This document shows positions 1-6,942 of a stretch of 14,788 nt of DNA, piece by piece. Both the position numbers and the translations under genes were made by a program. The stretch is from an uncultured Campylobacter sp. Lineage in GTDB: Bacteria > Campylobacterota > Campylobacteria > Campylobacterales > Campylobacteraceae. Where the stretch lies: assembly GCA_937875715.1 (NCBI GenBank), contig CALEHZ010000335.1, forward strand, positions 1 to 14,788. Reading direction: 5' to 3'. The notes under the pieces were generated by a model. That model did no database searches. It was not told the DNA's origin and saw nothing but the letters and a program-made list of their open reading frames with translations. How positions within the stretch are numbered: the stretch's first letter is position 1; each line of letters begins with the position of its first letter.

Positions 1-22
1 GAAAAATGAGCAAAGATAGATG

Positions 23-53
23 CAAAAAGTGAGATTTCAGCCCCCACTTTTTG
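23..53 (+). terminator. Possible hairpin terminator
   Basis: A perfect 9-bp inverted repeat, CAAAAAGTG (23-31) and CACTTTTTG (45-53), encloses a 13-nt loop. The right arm carries a run of five T, as in a weak intrinsic terminator. It lies downstream of the minus-strand genes at 139-645, and could also serve a plus-strand gene beyond the left edge. The stem has little G+C, so termination is only a suggestion. Confidence 0.3.
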
Positions 54-66
54 ACGATTAAGCCTA

Positions 67-135
67 GAATTTTATAAAATTCAGTTTTGAATTTTATGAA
101 TTTTATAAAATTCAGTTTTGAATTTTATAAAATTC
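67..135. repeat. Cluster of three GAATTTTATAAAATTC palindromes
   Basis: Three perfect copies of the 16-bp palindrome GAATTTTATAAAATTC occur at 67-82, 98-113 and 120-135. Their starts are 31 and 22 bp apart. The 31-bp interval contains an extra half copy (GAATTTTAT). The cluster ends 3 bp before the stop codon of the minus-strand gene at 139-333, so it forms that transcript's 3' end. Confidence 0.9.
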
Positions 136-138
136 GGG

Positions 139-333
139 CTATTTTCCGCTCATTTGGGCATTTTTCTTTACTTCATCAAGCGCGCTAAAAAGCTTGGCAC
201 AAGCCTTTAAATCATCAGCTTTAAAAGGCAGATTTTTTGGGGCTAAAAGCCTAGCCATGAGCTCTTTATTTTTTACCATTTCATTGCCAAATTTTGCGCC
301 ATTTGCGCTAATCATCGCTATTTTAGCATCCAT
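139..333 (-). CDS. Small conserved-looking hypothetical protein, 64 aa
   Basis: I do not recognise this protein. It is 64 residues long, soluble and basic, with no signal peptide or membrane segment. It is mostly predicted helix, and a single Cys lies in the segment DDLKACAKLFSALDEV. The start is supported by an AAAGG ribosome binding site 6 nt upstream of the ATG. That site lies inside the last codons of the pgeF remnant, and only 2 bp separate the remnant's stop codon from this ATG, so the gene was probably co-transcribed and translationally coupled with pgeF. If the deletion at about 640 removed the shared promoter, this gene may have lost its expression. No function can be assigned. Confidence 0.6.
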   Translation of the reverse strand: MDAKIAMISANGAKFGNEMVKNKELMARLLAPKNLPFKADDLKACAKLFSALDEVKKNAQMSGK

Positions 334-335
334 TT

Positions 336-645
336 TTAGCCTTTCATTATCCAGCCAGCAAAGCGCCCTGTGATTTTATCTCTGCGATACGAAAAATATT
401 TATTATCGCAATGTGGGCAAAGTTCGCTTATTTCATAGTTTTTTATTTTAAGTGTCTTTATTTCATCATTTAGCGCCTTTGAAATATCAAAAAAGCCCTT
501 AAATTTATACTTATTAAACTCGCCCAAATCTATCTCGCCCACTTCGTAGCAACTACCTTGTATGTGCGGTCCTACGATGATTTTAAGGTCATTTGGCGCT
601 GATTTCATCGCTTTTATCGTTTTAGTGAGAATTCTAGCGCACACA
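336..645 (-). pseudogene. pgeF: 3' remnant of pgeF/YfiH-type (DUF152, laccase-domain) gene
   Basis: Read on the minus strand, the last ~100 codons match the C-terminal half of the YfiH/PgeF family, cytoplasmic enzymes linked to peptidoglycan editing and purine nucleoside metabolism. Visible hallmarks are VCARILTKTI (the segment just after the family's HAGW motif), GPHIQGSCYEVGE, and the characteristic end CDNKYFSYRRDKITGRFAGW. Family members are about 230-260 aa. Here the first ~130-150 residues are missing, including the region holding the metal-binding His and Cys residues. Upstream of about position 645 the open frame continues to 929, but only as antisense of the EAL gene, with no family resemblance. 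No credible start precedes the remnant. I infer a non-functional fragment. The stop at 336-338 is intact. Confidence 0.8.
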
Positions 646-3018
646 AGCATACAAAACTTAGAAATTTTTATATCAAAGGTTTTAGATCTTAAAAAGCTAG
701 ATAACGACGCAAATGTGATGATAAACTCAGATTTTAAGGTGACTGATTTAAGCGTTTTGAATGAAAAAATTTTAGAAATTGATGTAATTTTAAAAGAAAT
801 TGATGATGGAGAATATACTAATAAACTATCTTTTAAAGAGCTTAAAGCCAACACAGAAGATTTAAAAAATTCACTAAGTATTAAAAAGGCTATTATTAGT
901 AAATTTATAACCGATAAAATAAAAGCCACTGAACAGCTTTTGGATGTGAGTGCTACTTTGCGCTATACTACTGATATTAGATCTCTTAGCAATTTTTACA
1001 CAAACATCATTTTAAGTAGGCTTGGAAGCACTTTTGATGCTGCTGAATTTGCTAGGGATATAAGTAACTTTCGCTATGAGCTACTAGCAAAGGCTAATAA
1101 AACAAATATTGATTTTAACATGGTTTTAAAGCTAGCGGCACTAAATGATAAATATATGCAAATGGATGCTAGCTTTGAGCGAATAGCACAGCTAAATATA
1201 GCCTATAAAACAGATAAGCTAATAAGAACAATAAATGAAGATATAGCCTACATCAACGCAGTAGAAAGATGGATTTTAGCCACTTTGCTGCTTTTGATAA
1301 TCGCCTTTTTAGTAAGAATAATCTATGAAGATAGAATGATAAAAATCCTAAATATGAAAAATTCACAAATCGAACACACGCTAGAACACTCAAACAATAG
1401 AATAATCACAATAGATATGAACTCTATAATCACTAAAATCAAAGATAAAATTGAAGATGATATAGCTGATGATAGCTCTGCTTTTACGCAAAAAGAAAGA
1501 ATAAATCCAGTTGGGACAAAATTTGAAGTTTATGATAGCTACTCTCAGCCAATTGACATTATAGGCGATTTAAAAGATGGAAATCTAAAAGAAAAAGATT
1601 ATAAAAACACTTATAGAGCTGATGCAAACAGAGGCGAAATTCACGAGCATTTATTTACTACGACTTTGTATGATAAACTTGGCAATATGATAGGTGCTAA
1701 CATTATTGCTAGGGATTTTACAAAAGCGTTTTTTATGCAAACTAAGCTAGATAACGCAAGTGCTGATAGGCAAAAGTCACTTCACACAGATGCACAAACT
1801 GGCATAGCAAATCACTTAGCGCTTATTAGCGATTTAAATAAATTCCAAAATGCGTATTTACTCTATATCGGCATTGACCAGTTTGAAAATATCCAGTTTT
1901 TTTATAATGACAAAACCGTTGATATCATACTAAAAGAAATCAGCCAAGCTATGATTCTTTGTATGTCAAGCTATAGATTTCAAGGCGAGGTTTATCATAT
2001 ACAAGATGATAGATTTGGCATTATTTACAAGGGACAAACGCCTAAAAAGCTTGCTAATACCTTGCTTGATTATTTTTCATCTACTGTTTCAATTTTAGAT
2101 GATAAAAGGCAGAGCATTAAGCTTGATTTAAACTTACACATAGGAATTAGTCTAAATAGCGACACAGACACGACAGAAAGATTAGTTCAAGCAAGACTCG
2201 CATTTCAAAAGGCAAAAAAGCTAGATGAAAATGTATTTGCCTACGAACAAAATGACGAAAACGAAATCGCTTATCGCCAAAATCAAATAGTTTCAAGAAT
2301 GATAAGAAATGCTTTAAATGACAATAAAATCACGGTTGAGTGCCAGCCGATTTATGATTTGACTAGGCCACTTAAAGACGGCGGATATGAGCTATTTAGC
2401 TACGAAGTTTTGGTGCGTATGCTAGATGAAGAAGGCAAAATGCACTATCCTGGCGAGTTTTTAAATATCGCAAAACAAGCTGGACTTTATCTATCAATCA
2501 CAAGGGCTGTAATCAATATAGCTTTTGAGTTAGTTGAAATTTATGATAATAGATTTTCAATCAACCTAGCTAGCTCAGATATGCTAAATAAGGCTGTTAA
2601 AGAGCTTTTTGTAAGCAAACTAGAAAGCTGCACAAAACCAAAAAATGTAACAATAGAAGTGTTAGAGAGTGAAGATGTAGAAGGCAGCATTGATGGCGTT
2701 TTGGCGTTTTTGGACTTGGTGCGAAAGGCAGGCTGCCATGTAGCAATCGATGATTTTGGTAGCGGATATGCGAATATTGCGATGATTTTACAGCTTGATA
2801 TTGATTATATCAAAATAGACGGAAGCATCATTCAGCGTCTGCCATATGATGAGGACTCAAGGGAATTTTTAAGAATGCTGGCTAATTTTACTAAATCGCT
2901 TAATTATACGATGGTTGCGGAGTTTGTAAGCAGCCAAGAAATCCTAAATCAAGTAAAAGCGCTTGGCGTTCAATACGCGCAAGGCTACTTGCTAGGCAAA
3001 CCAACAAGGCTTTTATAA
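562..3018 (+). CDS. Membrane-bound c-di-GMP phosphodiesterase (degenerate GGDEF + EAL), 5' end replaced
   Basis: Predicted c-di-GMP phosphodiesterase of the inner membrane. In order: an all-helical, probably periplasmic sensor region (about residues 30-230); a transmembrane helix at about 237-256; a PAS-like region (about 270-390); a degenerate GGDEF domain (from about 407) whose signature is QDDRF (481-485), so probably not a cyclase; and an EAL domain (about 590-818). The EAL catalytic set is present: E615 (YEVLVR), N668, E699, D730-D731 (DDFGSG), K751, E787 and Q807, which predicts active hydrolysis. The native N terminus, expected to carry a first membrane helix, is missing. Residues 1 to about 25 are antisense of the pgeF remnant, although they happen to read hydrophobically (FIAFIVLV). 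The ATG at 562 has no ribosome binding site, nor does the in-frame ATG at 718. Expression and membrane insertion are therefore doubtful, and the gene may be a pseudogene. Confidence 0.75.
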   Translation: MCGPTMILRSFGADFIAFIVLVRILAHTSIQNLEIFISKVLDLKKLDNDANVMINSDFKVTDLSVLNEKILEIDVILKEIDDGEYTNKLSFKELKANTEDLKNSLSIKKAIISKFITDKIKATEQLLDVSATLRYTTDIRSLSNFYTNIILSRLGSTFDAAEFARDISNFRYELLAKANKTNIDFNMVLKLAALNDKYMQMDASFERIAQLNIAYKTDKLIRTINEDIAYINAVERWILATLLLLIIAFLVRIIYEDRMIKILNMKNSQIEHTLEHSNNRIITIDMNSIITKIKDKIEDDIADDSSAFTQKERINPVGTKFEVYDSYSQPIDIIGDLKDGNLKEKDYKNTYRADANRGEIHEHLFTTTLYDKLGNMIGANIIARDFTKAFFMQTKLDNASADRQKSLHTDAQTGIANHLALISDLNKFQNAYLLYIGIDQFENIQFFYNDKTVDIILKEISQAMILCMSSYRFQGEVYHIQDDRFGIIYKGQTPKKLANTLLDYFSSTVSILDDKRQSIKLDLNLHIGISLNSDTDTTERLVQARLAFQKAKKLDENVFAYEQNDENEIAYRQNQIVSRMIRNALNDNKITVECQPIYDLTRPLKDGGYELFSYEVLVRMLDEEGKMHYPGEFLNIAKQAGLYLSITRAVINIAFELVEIYDNRFSINLASSDMLNKAVKELFVSKLESCTKPKNVTIEVLESEDVEGSIDGVLAFLDLVRKAGCHVAIDDFGSGYANIAMILQLDIDYIKIDGSIIQRLPYDEDSREFLRMLANFTKSLNYTMVAEFVSSQEILNQVKALGVQYAQGYLLGKPTRLL

Positions 3019-3058
3019 AATTTAGTTTTTGAATTTTTTGAAACATGCGGCAAGCTTG

Positions 3059-3085
3059 GAATTTTTTGAATTTTTTGAATTTTTT
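3059..3085. repeat. Three tandem 9-bp GAATTTTTT units
   Basis: Three perfect adjacent copies of GAATTTTTT start at 3059, 3068 and 3077 in the 172-bp gap between the EAL gene and moaE. A fourth unit starts at 3031. The gap also holds an imperfect palindrome (GAATTTTATAAAATAG, about 3102). These look like half-site derivatives of the window's 16-bp palindrome. Confidence 0.75.
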
Positions 3086-3154
3086 ACTTCGTCCGCTGTG
3101 TGAATTTTATAAAATAGCCTTGAATCTTATAAAAATCGTTTTTTTAAGCATTTT

Positions 3155-3160
3155 TATAAT
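3155..3160 (+). promoter_or_regulatory. Predicted -10 box of moaE
   Basis: A consensus TATAAT lies 30 bp upstream of the moaE ATG, preceded by a T-rich stretch and with no clear -35 box, as is usual for the main sigma factor of Campylobacter relatives. The AAAGGG ribosome binding site follows at about 3178-3183. Confidence 0.55.
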
Positions 3161-3190
3161 ATCATTTCAAAAAATTCAAAGGGCAAAATA

Positions 3191-3625
3191 ATGAAACTTT
3201 ATGATGGCGCACTTGATACGAAGGCGATTTTAAGCGCATGGTATGAGAGCGAAAAAATGCTAAACAATGGCGCTTTTATCACCTTTGTTGGCATCGTGCG
3301 AGATGGCGAGGACGCTGATGGACTTAGCTTTGATGTGCATGAACCGCTTTTAAAAGCTTGGTTTGAAGCCTGGCAAGAACGAGCTAAAAAAGAGGGCGCA
3401 AAAGTGCTTATGGCACACTCAAAAGGCGATGTGATGGCGCATGAGACAAGCTACATCGCTGGAGTTTGCTCACGTCATCGCAAAGTTGCCCTTGCCTTGA
3501 TTAACGATTTTGTAGAGGATTTTAAGGCAAATGCACCCATTTGGAAATACGATATAAAGGGCGATAAAAGGATTTATGCCAAAGAGCGAAGCAAGGCGAT
3601 AAAAGGCGCAGGGATTTTGGGCTGA
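3191..3625 (+). CDS. moaE: Molybdopterin synthase catalytic subunit MoaE
   Basis: MoaE is the large subunit of molybdopterin synthase. With thiocarboxylated MoaD it converts cyclic pyranopterin monophosphate to molybdopterin in the cytoplasm. The 144-aa length fits the family (about 140-150). Family marks are the N-terminal strand GAFITFVGIVRDG, the segment CSRHRKVA, and APIWKYDIKGDKR, which places K119 and K126 at the same numbers as the two catalytic lysines of E. coli MoaE. The start is supported by AAAGGG 7 nt upstream. No moaD is next to it, so its partner must be encoded elsewhere. moaA lies 6 kb away in its own unit. The stop codon TGA is the first part of a TGAATTTTTT repeat unit. Identification is firm. 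Confidence 0.95.
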   Translation: MKLYDGALDTKAILSAWYESEKMLNNGAFITFVGIVRDGEDADGLSFDVHEPLLKAWFEAWQERAKKEGAKVLMAHSKGDVMAHETSYIAGVCSRHRKVALALINDFVEDFKANAPIWKYDIKGDKRIYAKERSKAIKGAGILG

Positions 3626-3747
3626 ATTTTTTGAATTTTTTAAACTGCAGCAAAATTGAATTTTATAAAATTTAAAAAATTCAGCTACTGAATTTTCTAA
3701 AAATCTAAAAAATTCAGTGACTAAATTTTTTGAATTTTATAAAATTC
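3624..3747. repeat. Gene-end repeat stretch with one perfect palindrome
   Basis: The gap between the convergent ends of moaE and the small secreted protein gene consists almost entirely of repeat-family sequence. It has GAATTTTTT units at 3624 and 3633, an imperfect palindrome at about 3659, several GAATTTTC/AAAATTC half units, and one perfect GAATTTTATAAAATTC at 3732-3747. No gene is seen here. Confidence 0.8.
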
Positions 3748-3754
3748 ACTTTAT

Positions 3755-4039
3755 TTATTTTTGTATTTTTTCCCATTTTTCTTCCCATTCGTTTTCTAAA
3801 TCTTGCCATTTTTTGTATTTTTTGATGACTATTTCGCTGTTTGAATTTTCTGGAATTTTTGAATTTTCTAAAAGTTTTGAATTTTCTAAAAGTTTTGAAT
3901 TTTCTGGAAGTTCATAAAATTCAGCGCTTTTTTCGCTACTTTCAAAACTACTGCCTTCAAAACTGCCGTTTTTAAAACGCTGCACGCTTTGAGAAAAAAC
4001 AAAAACGCTCGCAAACGCTAGTAAAATGAGTATTTTCAT
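3755..4039 (-). CDS. Small secreted protein with hexapeptide repeats, unknown function
   Basis: Not recognised. About 94 aa, starting with a Sec-type signal peptide (MKILILLAFASVFVFSQS), so it is probably periplasmic or secreted. There is no lipobox Cys. The mature part is hydrophilic, with Ser/Glu-rich sequence, then imperfect hexapeptide repeats of the type KLLENS (three NSK/ENS units), then a charged, Trp-containing helical tail. The repeats come from an 18-bp DNA tandem repeat made of the GAATTTT unit. The ATG at 4039 is preferred because AAGGA lies 6 nt upstream; the GTG at 4042, overlapping the hspR stop as TAGTG, is the alternative. The gene directly follows hspR, so it should be controlled with the heat-shock operon. 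It may be a recently arisen gene, and whether it is translated is uncertain. Confidence 0.5.
   Translation of the reverse strand: MKILILLAFASVFVFSQSVQRFKNGSFEGSSFESSEKSAEFYELPENSKLLENSKLLENSKIPENSNSEIVIKKYKKWQDLENEWEEKWEKIQK
3843..3914. repeat. 18-bp tandem repeat inside a coding region
   Basis: GAATTTTCT begins at 3843, 3861, 3879 and 3897, giving an exact 18-bp period. The second and third units (GAATTTTCTAAAAGTTTT) are identical and the outer two diverge. The period is a multiple of three, so copy-number change would add or remove the hexapeptide KLLENS without a frameshift. Confidence 0.9.
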
Positions 4040-4041
4040 CA

Positions 4042-4413
4042 CTAATCCTTTATAAAAACCAAATCAAAACTAGCTTTTTTTACCAAAGAATGATTTTTAG
4101 CATTGCTTTTTTCGCTATTAAAAGAGTTTGAATTTTTTAGTTCGGTGATGAGTTTTTCATACTCGCTGATTTGATTTTGTAAGCGCAAAATGATATCCAC
4201 GCCAGCTAGATTTACGCCCATATCGCGTGTAAGGCTCATTATGCTTTTGATGCGTTCTAAATCATTTTTGCTATAAAGGCGCATTTTTCCTTCTGTGCGT
4301 GAAGGCTCGATTAAACCCTCTCGCTCGTATTGGCGCAGTGTTTGAGGATGGATTCCTAGCATTTTTGCAACGACACTTATCAAAAACATAGGCTCGTCGT
4401 AGTTTGTGCTCAT
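4042..4413 (-). CDS. hspR: Heat-shock transcriptional repressor HspR (MerR family)
   Basis: HspR represses chaperone genes such as cbpA and groESL in Campylobacter and Helicobacter, acting as a dimer on DNA. The 123-aa protein has the MerR-type winged helix-turn-helix at about residues 9-75: FLISVVAKMLGIHPQTLRQYEREGLI, then EGKMRLYSKNDLERI. A helical segment with a coiled-coil look follows (about 76-100). The tail contains a Asn/Ser-rich stretch (NSNSFNSEKSN) whose DNA includes GAATTTT repeat units. The ATG is preceded by GGGGG, which starts right after the cbpA stop codon. The gap to cbpA is 9 bp, so the two form one operon, as in related species. HspR probably represses this operon itself. 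Identification is firm. Confidence 0.93.
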   Translation of the reverse strand: MSTNYDEPMFLISVVAKMLGIHPQTLRQYEREGLIEPSRTEGKMRLYSKNDLERIKSIMSLTRDMGVNLAGVDIILRLQNQISEYEKLITELKNSNSFNSEKSNAKNHSLVKKASFDLVFIKD

Positions 4414-4422
4414 TTTTGCCCC

Positions 4423-5289
4423 CTATAATTTTTCTTCTAATGCTTTTACAAGGCTTTCATCAAGCGTGCTGATATCTGGCAAAATCACATTTACAATTAA
4501 ATATAAATCACCGAAAATTCCGCTTTTGCGGTTTGGTGCGCCATATCCTTTTAGGCGAATTTTTTGATTATTTTTAGTATTGGCTGCGATTTTTAAGCTT
4601 ACTTCTTTTTTATGCGTTTTAAAGCTCACGCTGCCACCAAAAAGTGCGGTTTTTAAAGGAATTTCAAGCTTAGCACTCAAATCATCGCCGTCTCTTTGAA
4701 AAACTTCATCATCATTTACCATTACATTTAAAATAATGTCAGCACCTCTATTTCCTTTGCCTTTTAGGCGCAGTTTTTCGCCATTTTGAATACCTGCTGG
4801 GATTTTTACATTTAGCGTCCCTTGTCCCACATTTATGCTTTTTGTAGCGCCATTTATAGCATCATCTAGGCTTATGTTAATGTTGTAATTTTCATCATTT
4901 GAGCCAAAATCGCCTTCGTAATTATTCCCAGAAAAAAAGTCAAATCCGCCAAAACTAGCCCTAGATGAGCCACCTTTTGCTTTAAATCCGCCAAAGCCAC
5001 CAAAAATACTATTTAAAATATCATTTATATCAGCACCGCCGCCTTTGTAAAAATCTCTAAAATCTTGTCCGCCAAACATCGCATCGCCGTGCATGTCGTA
5101 TTGTTTGCGCTTATTTTCATCGCTTAAAATCTCATAAGCTGCGTTTATTTCTTTGAATTTTTCTTCTGCGCCAGCGTCTTTATTTATGTCTGGGTGATAT
5201 TTTCTAGCAAGTCTGCGATATGCTTTTTTTATCTCTTCTGTGCTTGCTGTTTTTTCTACGCCCAGTGTTTCGTATAATGAATTTGCCAT
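4423..5289 (-). CDS. cbpA: DnaJ-like co-chaperone CbpA
   Basis: A class B J-domain protein that stimulates the ATPase of DnaK and delivers unfolded protein; CbpA homologues also bind curved DNA. In the 288 aa: the J domain is at 4-66 with HPD at residues 32-34, a Gly/Phe-rich linker spans about 70-130 ([12 protein letters not shown]), and two C-terminal substrate-binding domains follow (about 130-285, including [21 protein letters not shown]). The CxxCxGxG zinc repeats of DnaJ are absent, which separates CbpA from true DnaJ. The start follows an AAAGG site about 10 nt upstream. It is first in the cbpA-hspR operon, divergent from htrA. In epsilonproteobacteria this operon is controlled by HspR. 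Confidence 0.93.
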   Translation of the reverse strand: MANSLYETLGVEKTASTEEIKKAYRRLARKYHPDINKDAGAEEKFKEINAAYEILSDENKRKQYDMHGDAMFGGQDFRDFYKGGGADINDILNSIFGGFGGFKAKGGSSRASFGGFDFFSGNNYEGDFGSNDENYNINISLDDAINGATKSINVGQGTLNVKIPAGIQNGEKLRLKGKGNRGADIILNVMVNDDEVFQRDGDDLSAKLEIPLKTALFGGSVSFKTHKKEVSLKIAANTKNNQKIRLKGYGAPNRKSGIFGDLYLIVNVILPDISTLDESLVKALEEKL

Positions 5290-5316
5290 TATTTTTTGCC
5301 TTTCAATGAATAAAAT

Positions 5317-5331
5317 TTGAGTGTGATTATA
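5317..5331 (-). promoter_or_regulatory. Predicted extended -10 of cbpA-hspR with HspR half-site
   Basis: On the minus strand TGCTATAAT (TATAAT at 5331-5326) is a consensus extended -10 box about 40 bp upstream of the cbpA ATG. Immediately downstream, CACTCAA (5323-5317) matches the right half (ACTCAAG) of the HspR HAIR operator CTTGAGT-N7-ACTCAAG. The left half is not present at the right distance, so only a half-site is claimed. Confidence 0.45.
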
Positions 5332-5425
5332 GCATAAAACTTTAGCCTATTGGTATCAAGTTTAAAAAATTCAAATAATTTTATGTATTAAAATTTCGTT
5401 TATAGCTTATTAAAACGCATTTTTA

Positions 5426-5431
5426 TATAAT
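5426..5431 (+). promoter_or_regulatory. Predicted -10 box of htrA
   Basis: TATAAT lies 28 bp upstream of the htrA ATG, in TTTTATATAATTTT. The strong ribosome binding site AAGGAG (5448-5453) follows. It shares the 169-bp divergent region with the cbpA promoter, and this region contains no perfect copy of the palindrome. Confidence 0.5.
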
Positions 5432-5458
5432 TTTGCCAATCGATTTTAAGGAGAAAAA

Positions 5459-6853
5459 ATGAAAAAAATCCTAAGTTTTTTTGCGCTTAGTGTTTTGTGT
5501 TTTGGCGCAAATATAAGTTTTAAAGACGCCCCAAGTGAATACTCAAGGCAAAATCCAGGCGAAGGCTCGGTGCTGTCGTATTCTAGCTCGATTGCAAATG
5601 CTAAAAAATCAGTGGTAAATATTTCAACCTCAAAAACTATCAAAAATGATTTAATAAATCCTTTCAATGACCCATTTTTTGAAGAATTTTTTGGTTTTAG
5701 ATTTAATGTCCCAAAAGGTGATGCACACCAAAAAAGCTCAGCTCTTGGCTCAGGTGTAATCATCTCAAATGACGGCTATATCGTCACAAACAACCATGTC
5801 GTAGAAGGCAGTGATGAAATAACCGTAACAATGCTAGATAGCTCAAAAGAATACAAAGCTAAAATTGTTGGAACTGATCCAAAAACAGATCTAGCCATTA
5901 TAAAAGTAGATGCCAAAGACTTTGAGGCAATCACCTTTGCTGATAGCTCAAAGCTGCTTGAAGGTGATGTGGTCTTTGCTATTGGCAATCCTTTTGGCGT
6001 AGGCGGCAGCATCAGCTCAGGTATCATCTCAGGGCTAAATAAAGACAACATCGGGCTTAATCAATACGAAGATTTCATCCAAACTGACGCTAGTATAAAT
6101 CCAGGAAATTCAGGCGGAGCTCTTGTTGATAGTCGTGGCGCGCTTGTAGGCATAAACTCAGCAATCTTAAGCCGCAGCGGCGGAAATAACGGCATTGGCT
6201 TTGCTATACCATCAAACATGGTAAAAGAAATCGCTAGCAAACTAATCAAAGATGGCAAAATCACGCGTGGCTACATCGGCGTAAGCATCGGCAATCTCAC
6301 AAACGATCAAAAAGAGGTGTATAAAAACCAAAAAGGCGCACTAGTAATGAGTGTGGGTGAGGGCTCACCAGCAAGCAAAGCAGGACTAAAACGCGGCGAC
6401 CTTATCATCAAAGTAAATGACAAAACAATCGAAAATGCAAACGAACTAAAAAATCTAATCGGTAGCTTTGAGCCAAATAGCGAAGTGAGCGTAAGCTACG
6501 AGCGAGCAGGCTCTGTAAATAGCACTAAAATCAAGCTTTCAAACATGGACGGCGAGCCAGTAAGCGCAGCAAACGCTACAATAAACGGACTAGAAATCGC
6601 TAATCTTAGCACAGAAGTGCTTCGCAAATATCGCTTAGATAGTAGCACAAAGGGCATCATCGTCACAGCTGCTAGCGGAGAAGCTAAAAAAATCGGCTTT
6701 AACGCAGGCGACCTCATCGTGCAAGTAAATGAAAGAGGCATTGAAAATGTGGGTGATTTCAAAGATGAAATCGCAAAAAGCAAAAAACAAAACCGCCGTG
6801 CGATGGTATGGATCGTGCGCTCTGGCATGACAATGGCACTAGTGCTAAAATAG
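5459..6853 (+). CDS. htrA: Periplasmic serine protease/chaperone HtrA (DegP/Do family)
   Basis: Degrades or holds misfolded proteins in the periplasm. The Campylobacter enzyme is also known to be secreted and to cut host E-cadherin. The 464 aa begin with a Sec signal peptide (MKKILSFFALSVLCFGA). The trypsin-like domain (about 85-260) shows the full catalytic triad: H113 (TNNHVVEG), D144 (DPKTDLAI) and S218 (NPGNSGGAL). PDZ1 spans about 265-355 (GYIGVSI, GSPASKAGLKRGDLI) and PDZ2 about 370-460 (GFNAGDLIVQVNERGI). Length is normal for the family and nothing is missing. An AAGGAG site 5 nt upstream fixes the start. It diverges from cbpA-hspR, so two stress functions share one promoter region. 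Identification is firm. Confidence 0.96.
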   Translation: MKKILSFFALSVLCFGANISFKDAPSEYSRQNPGEGSVLSYSSSIANAKKSVVNISTSKTIKNDLINPFNDPFFEEFFGFRFNVPKGDAHQKSSALGSGVIISNDGYIVTNNHVVEGSDEITVTMLDSSKEYKAKIVGTDPKTDLAIIKVDAKDFEAITFADSSKLLEGDVVFAIGNPFGVGGSISSGIISGLNKDNIGLNQYEDFIQTDASINPGNSGGALVDSRGALVGINSAILSRSGGNNGIGFAIPSNMVKEIASKLIKDGKITRGYIGVSIGNLTNDQKEVYKNQKGALVMSVGEGSPASKAGLKRGDLIIKVNDKTIENANELKNLIGSFEPNSEVSVSYERAGSVNSTKIKLSNMDGEPVSAANATINGLEIANLSTEVLRKYRLDSSTKGIIVTAASGEAKKIGFNAGDLIVQVNERGIENVGDFKDEIAKSKKQNRRAMVWIVRSGMTMALVLK

Positions 6854-6867
6854 CCAAGATAGCACTA
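6840..6867 (+). terminator. Possible hairpin at htrA 3' end
   Basis: A perfect 8-bp inverted repeat, TAGTGCTA (6840-6847) and TAGCACTA (6860-6867), surrounds the htrA stop codon with a 12-nt loop. No T run follows directly; a palindrome of the repeat family starts 6 bp later. It may help define the mRNA end. Confidence 0.3.
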
Positions 6868-6872
6868 AACCT

Positions 6873-6919
6873 GAATTTTATAAAATTCAAACGCCTAGCA
6901 GCTGAATTTTATAAAATTC
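6873..6919. repeat. Pair of GAATTTTATAAAATTC palindromes
   Basis: Perfect copies at 6873-6888 and 6904-6919, starts 31 bp apart, lie just beyond the htrA stop in the convergent htrA/gltX gap. Half copies follow at about 6930-6940. Confidence 0.9.
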
Positions 6920-6942
6920 AAAGTATTTAAAAAATTCATTTT

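Noticed and set aside
629..634. GAATTC at the pgeF/EAL junction as a sign of a cloning join
   Set aside because: The bases encode native PgeF residues (ARIL), so the site is probably coincidental; the junction lies just beyond it.
645..929. Extension of the minus-strand pgeF frame to 929
   Set aside because: This part is antisense of the EAL protein's sensor region and bears no likeness to PgeF. It is open only by chance.
3717..3917. Plus-strand Phe/Ser-rich frame opposite the small secreted protein
   Set aside because: It is low-complexity antisense translation of the GAATTTT repeats, with no start signal.
5300..5370. Full HAIR operator (CTTGAGT-N7-ACTCAAG)
   Set aside because: Only one half-site fits. 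The next candidate half (ATCAAG) is more than 30 bp away.
5776..6828. Minus-strand open frames inside htrA
   Set aside because: They are antisense of a well-conserved protease gene, with no ribosome binding sites or recognisable products.
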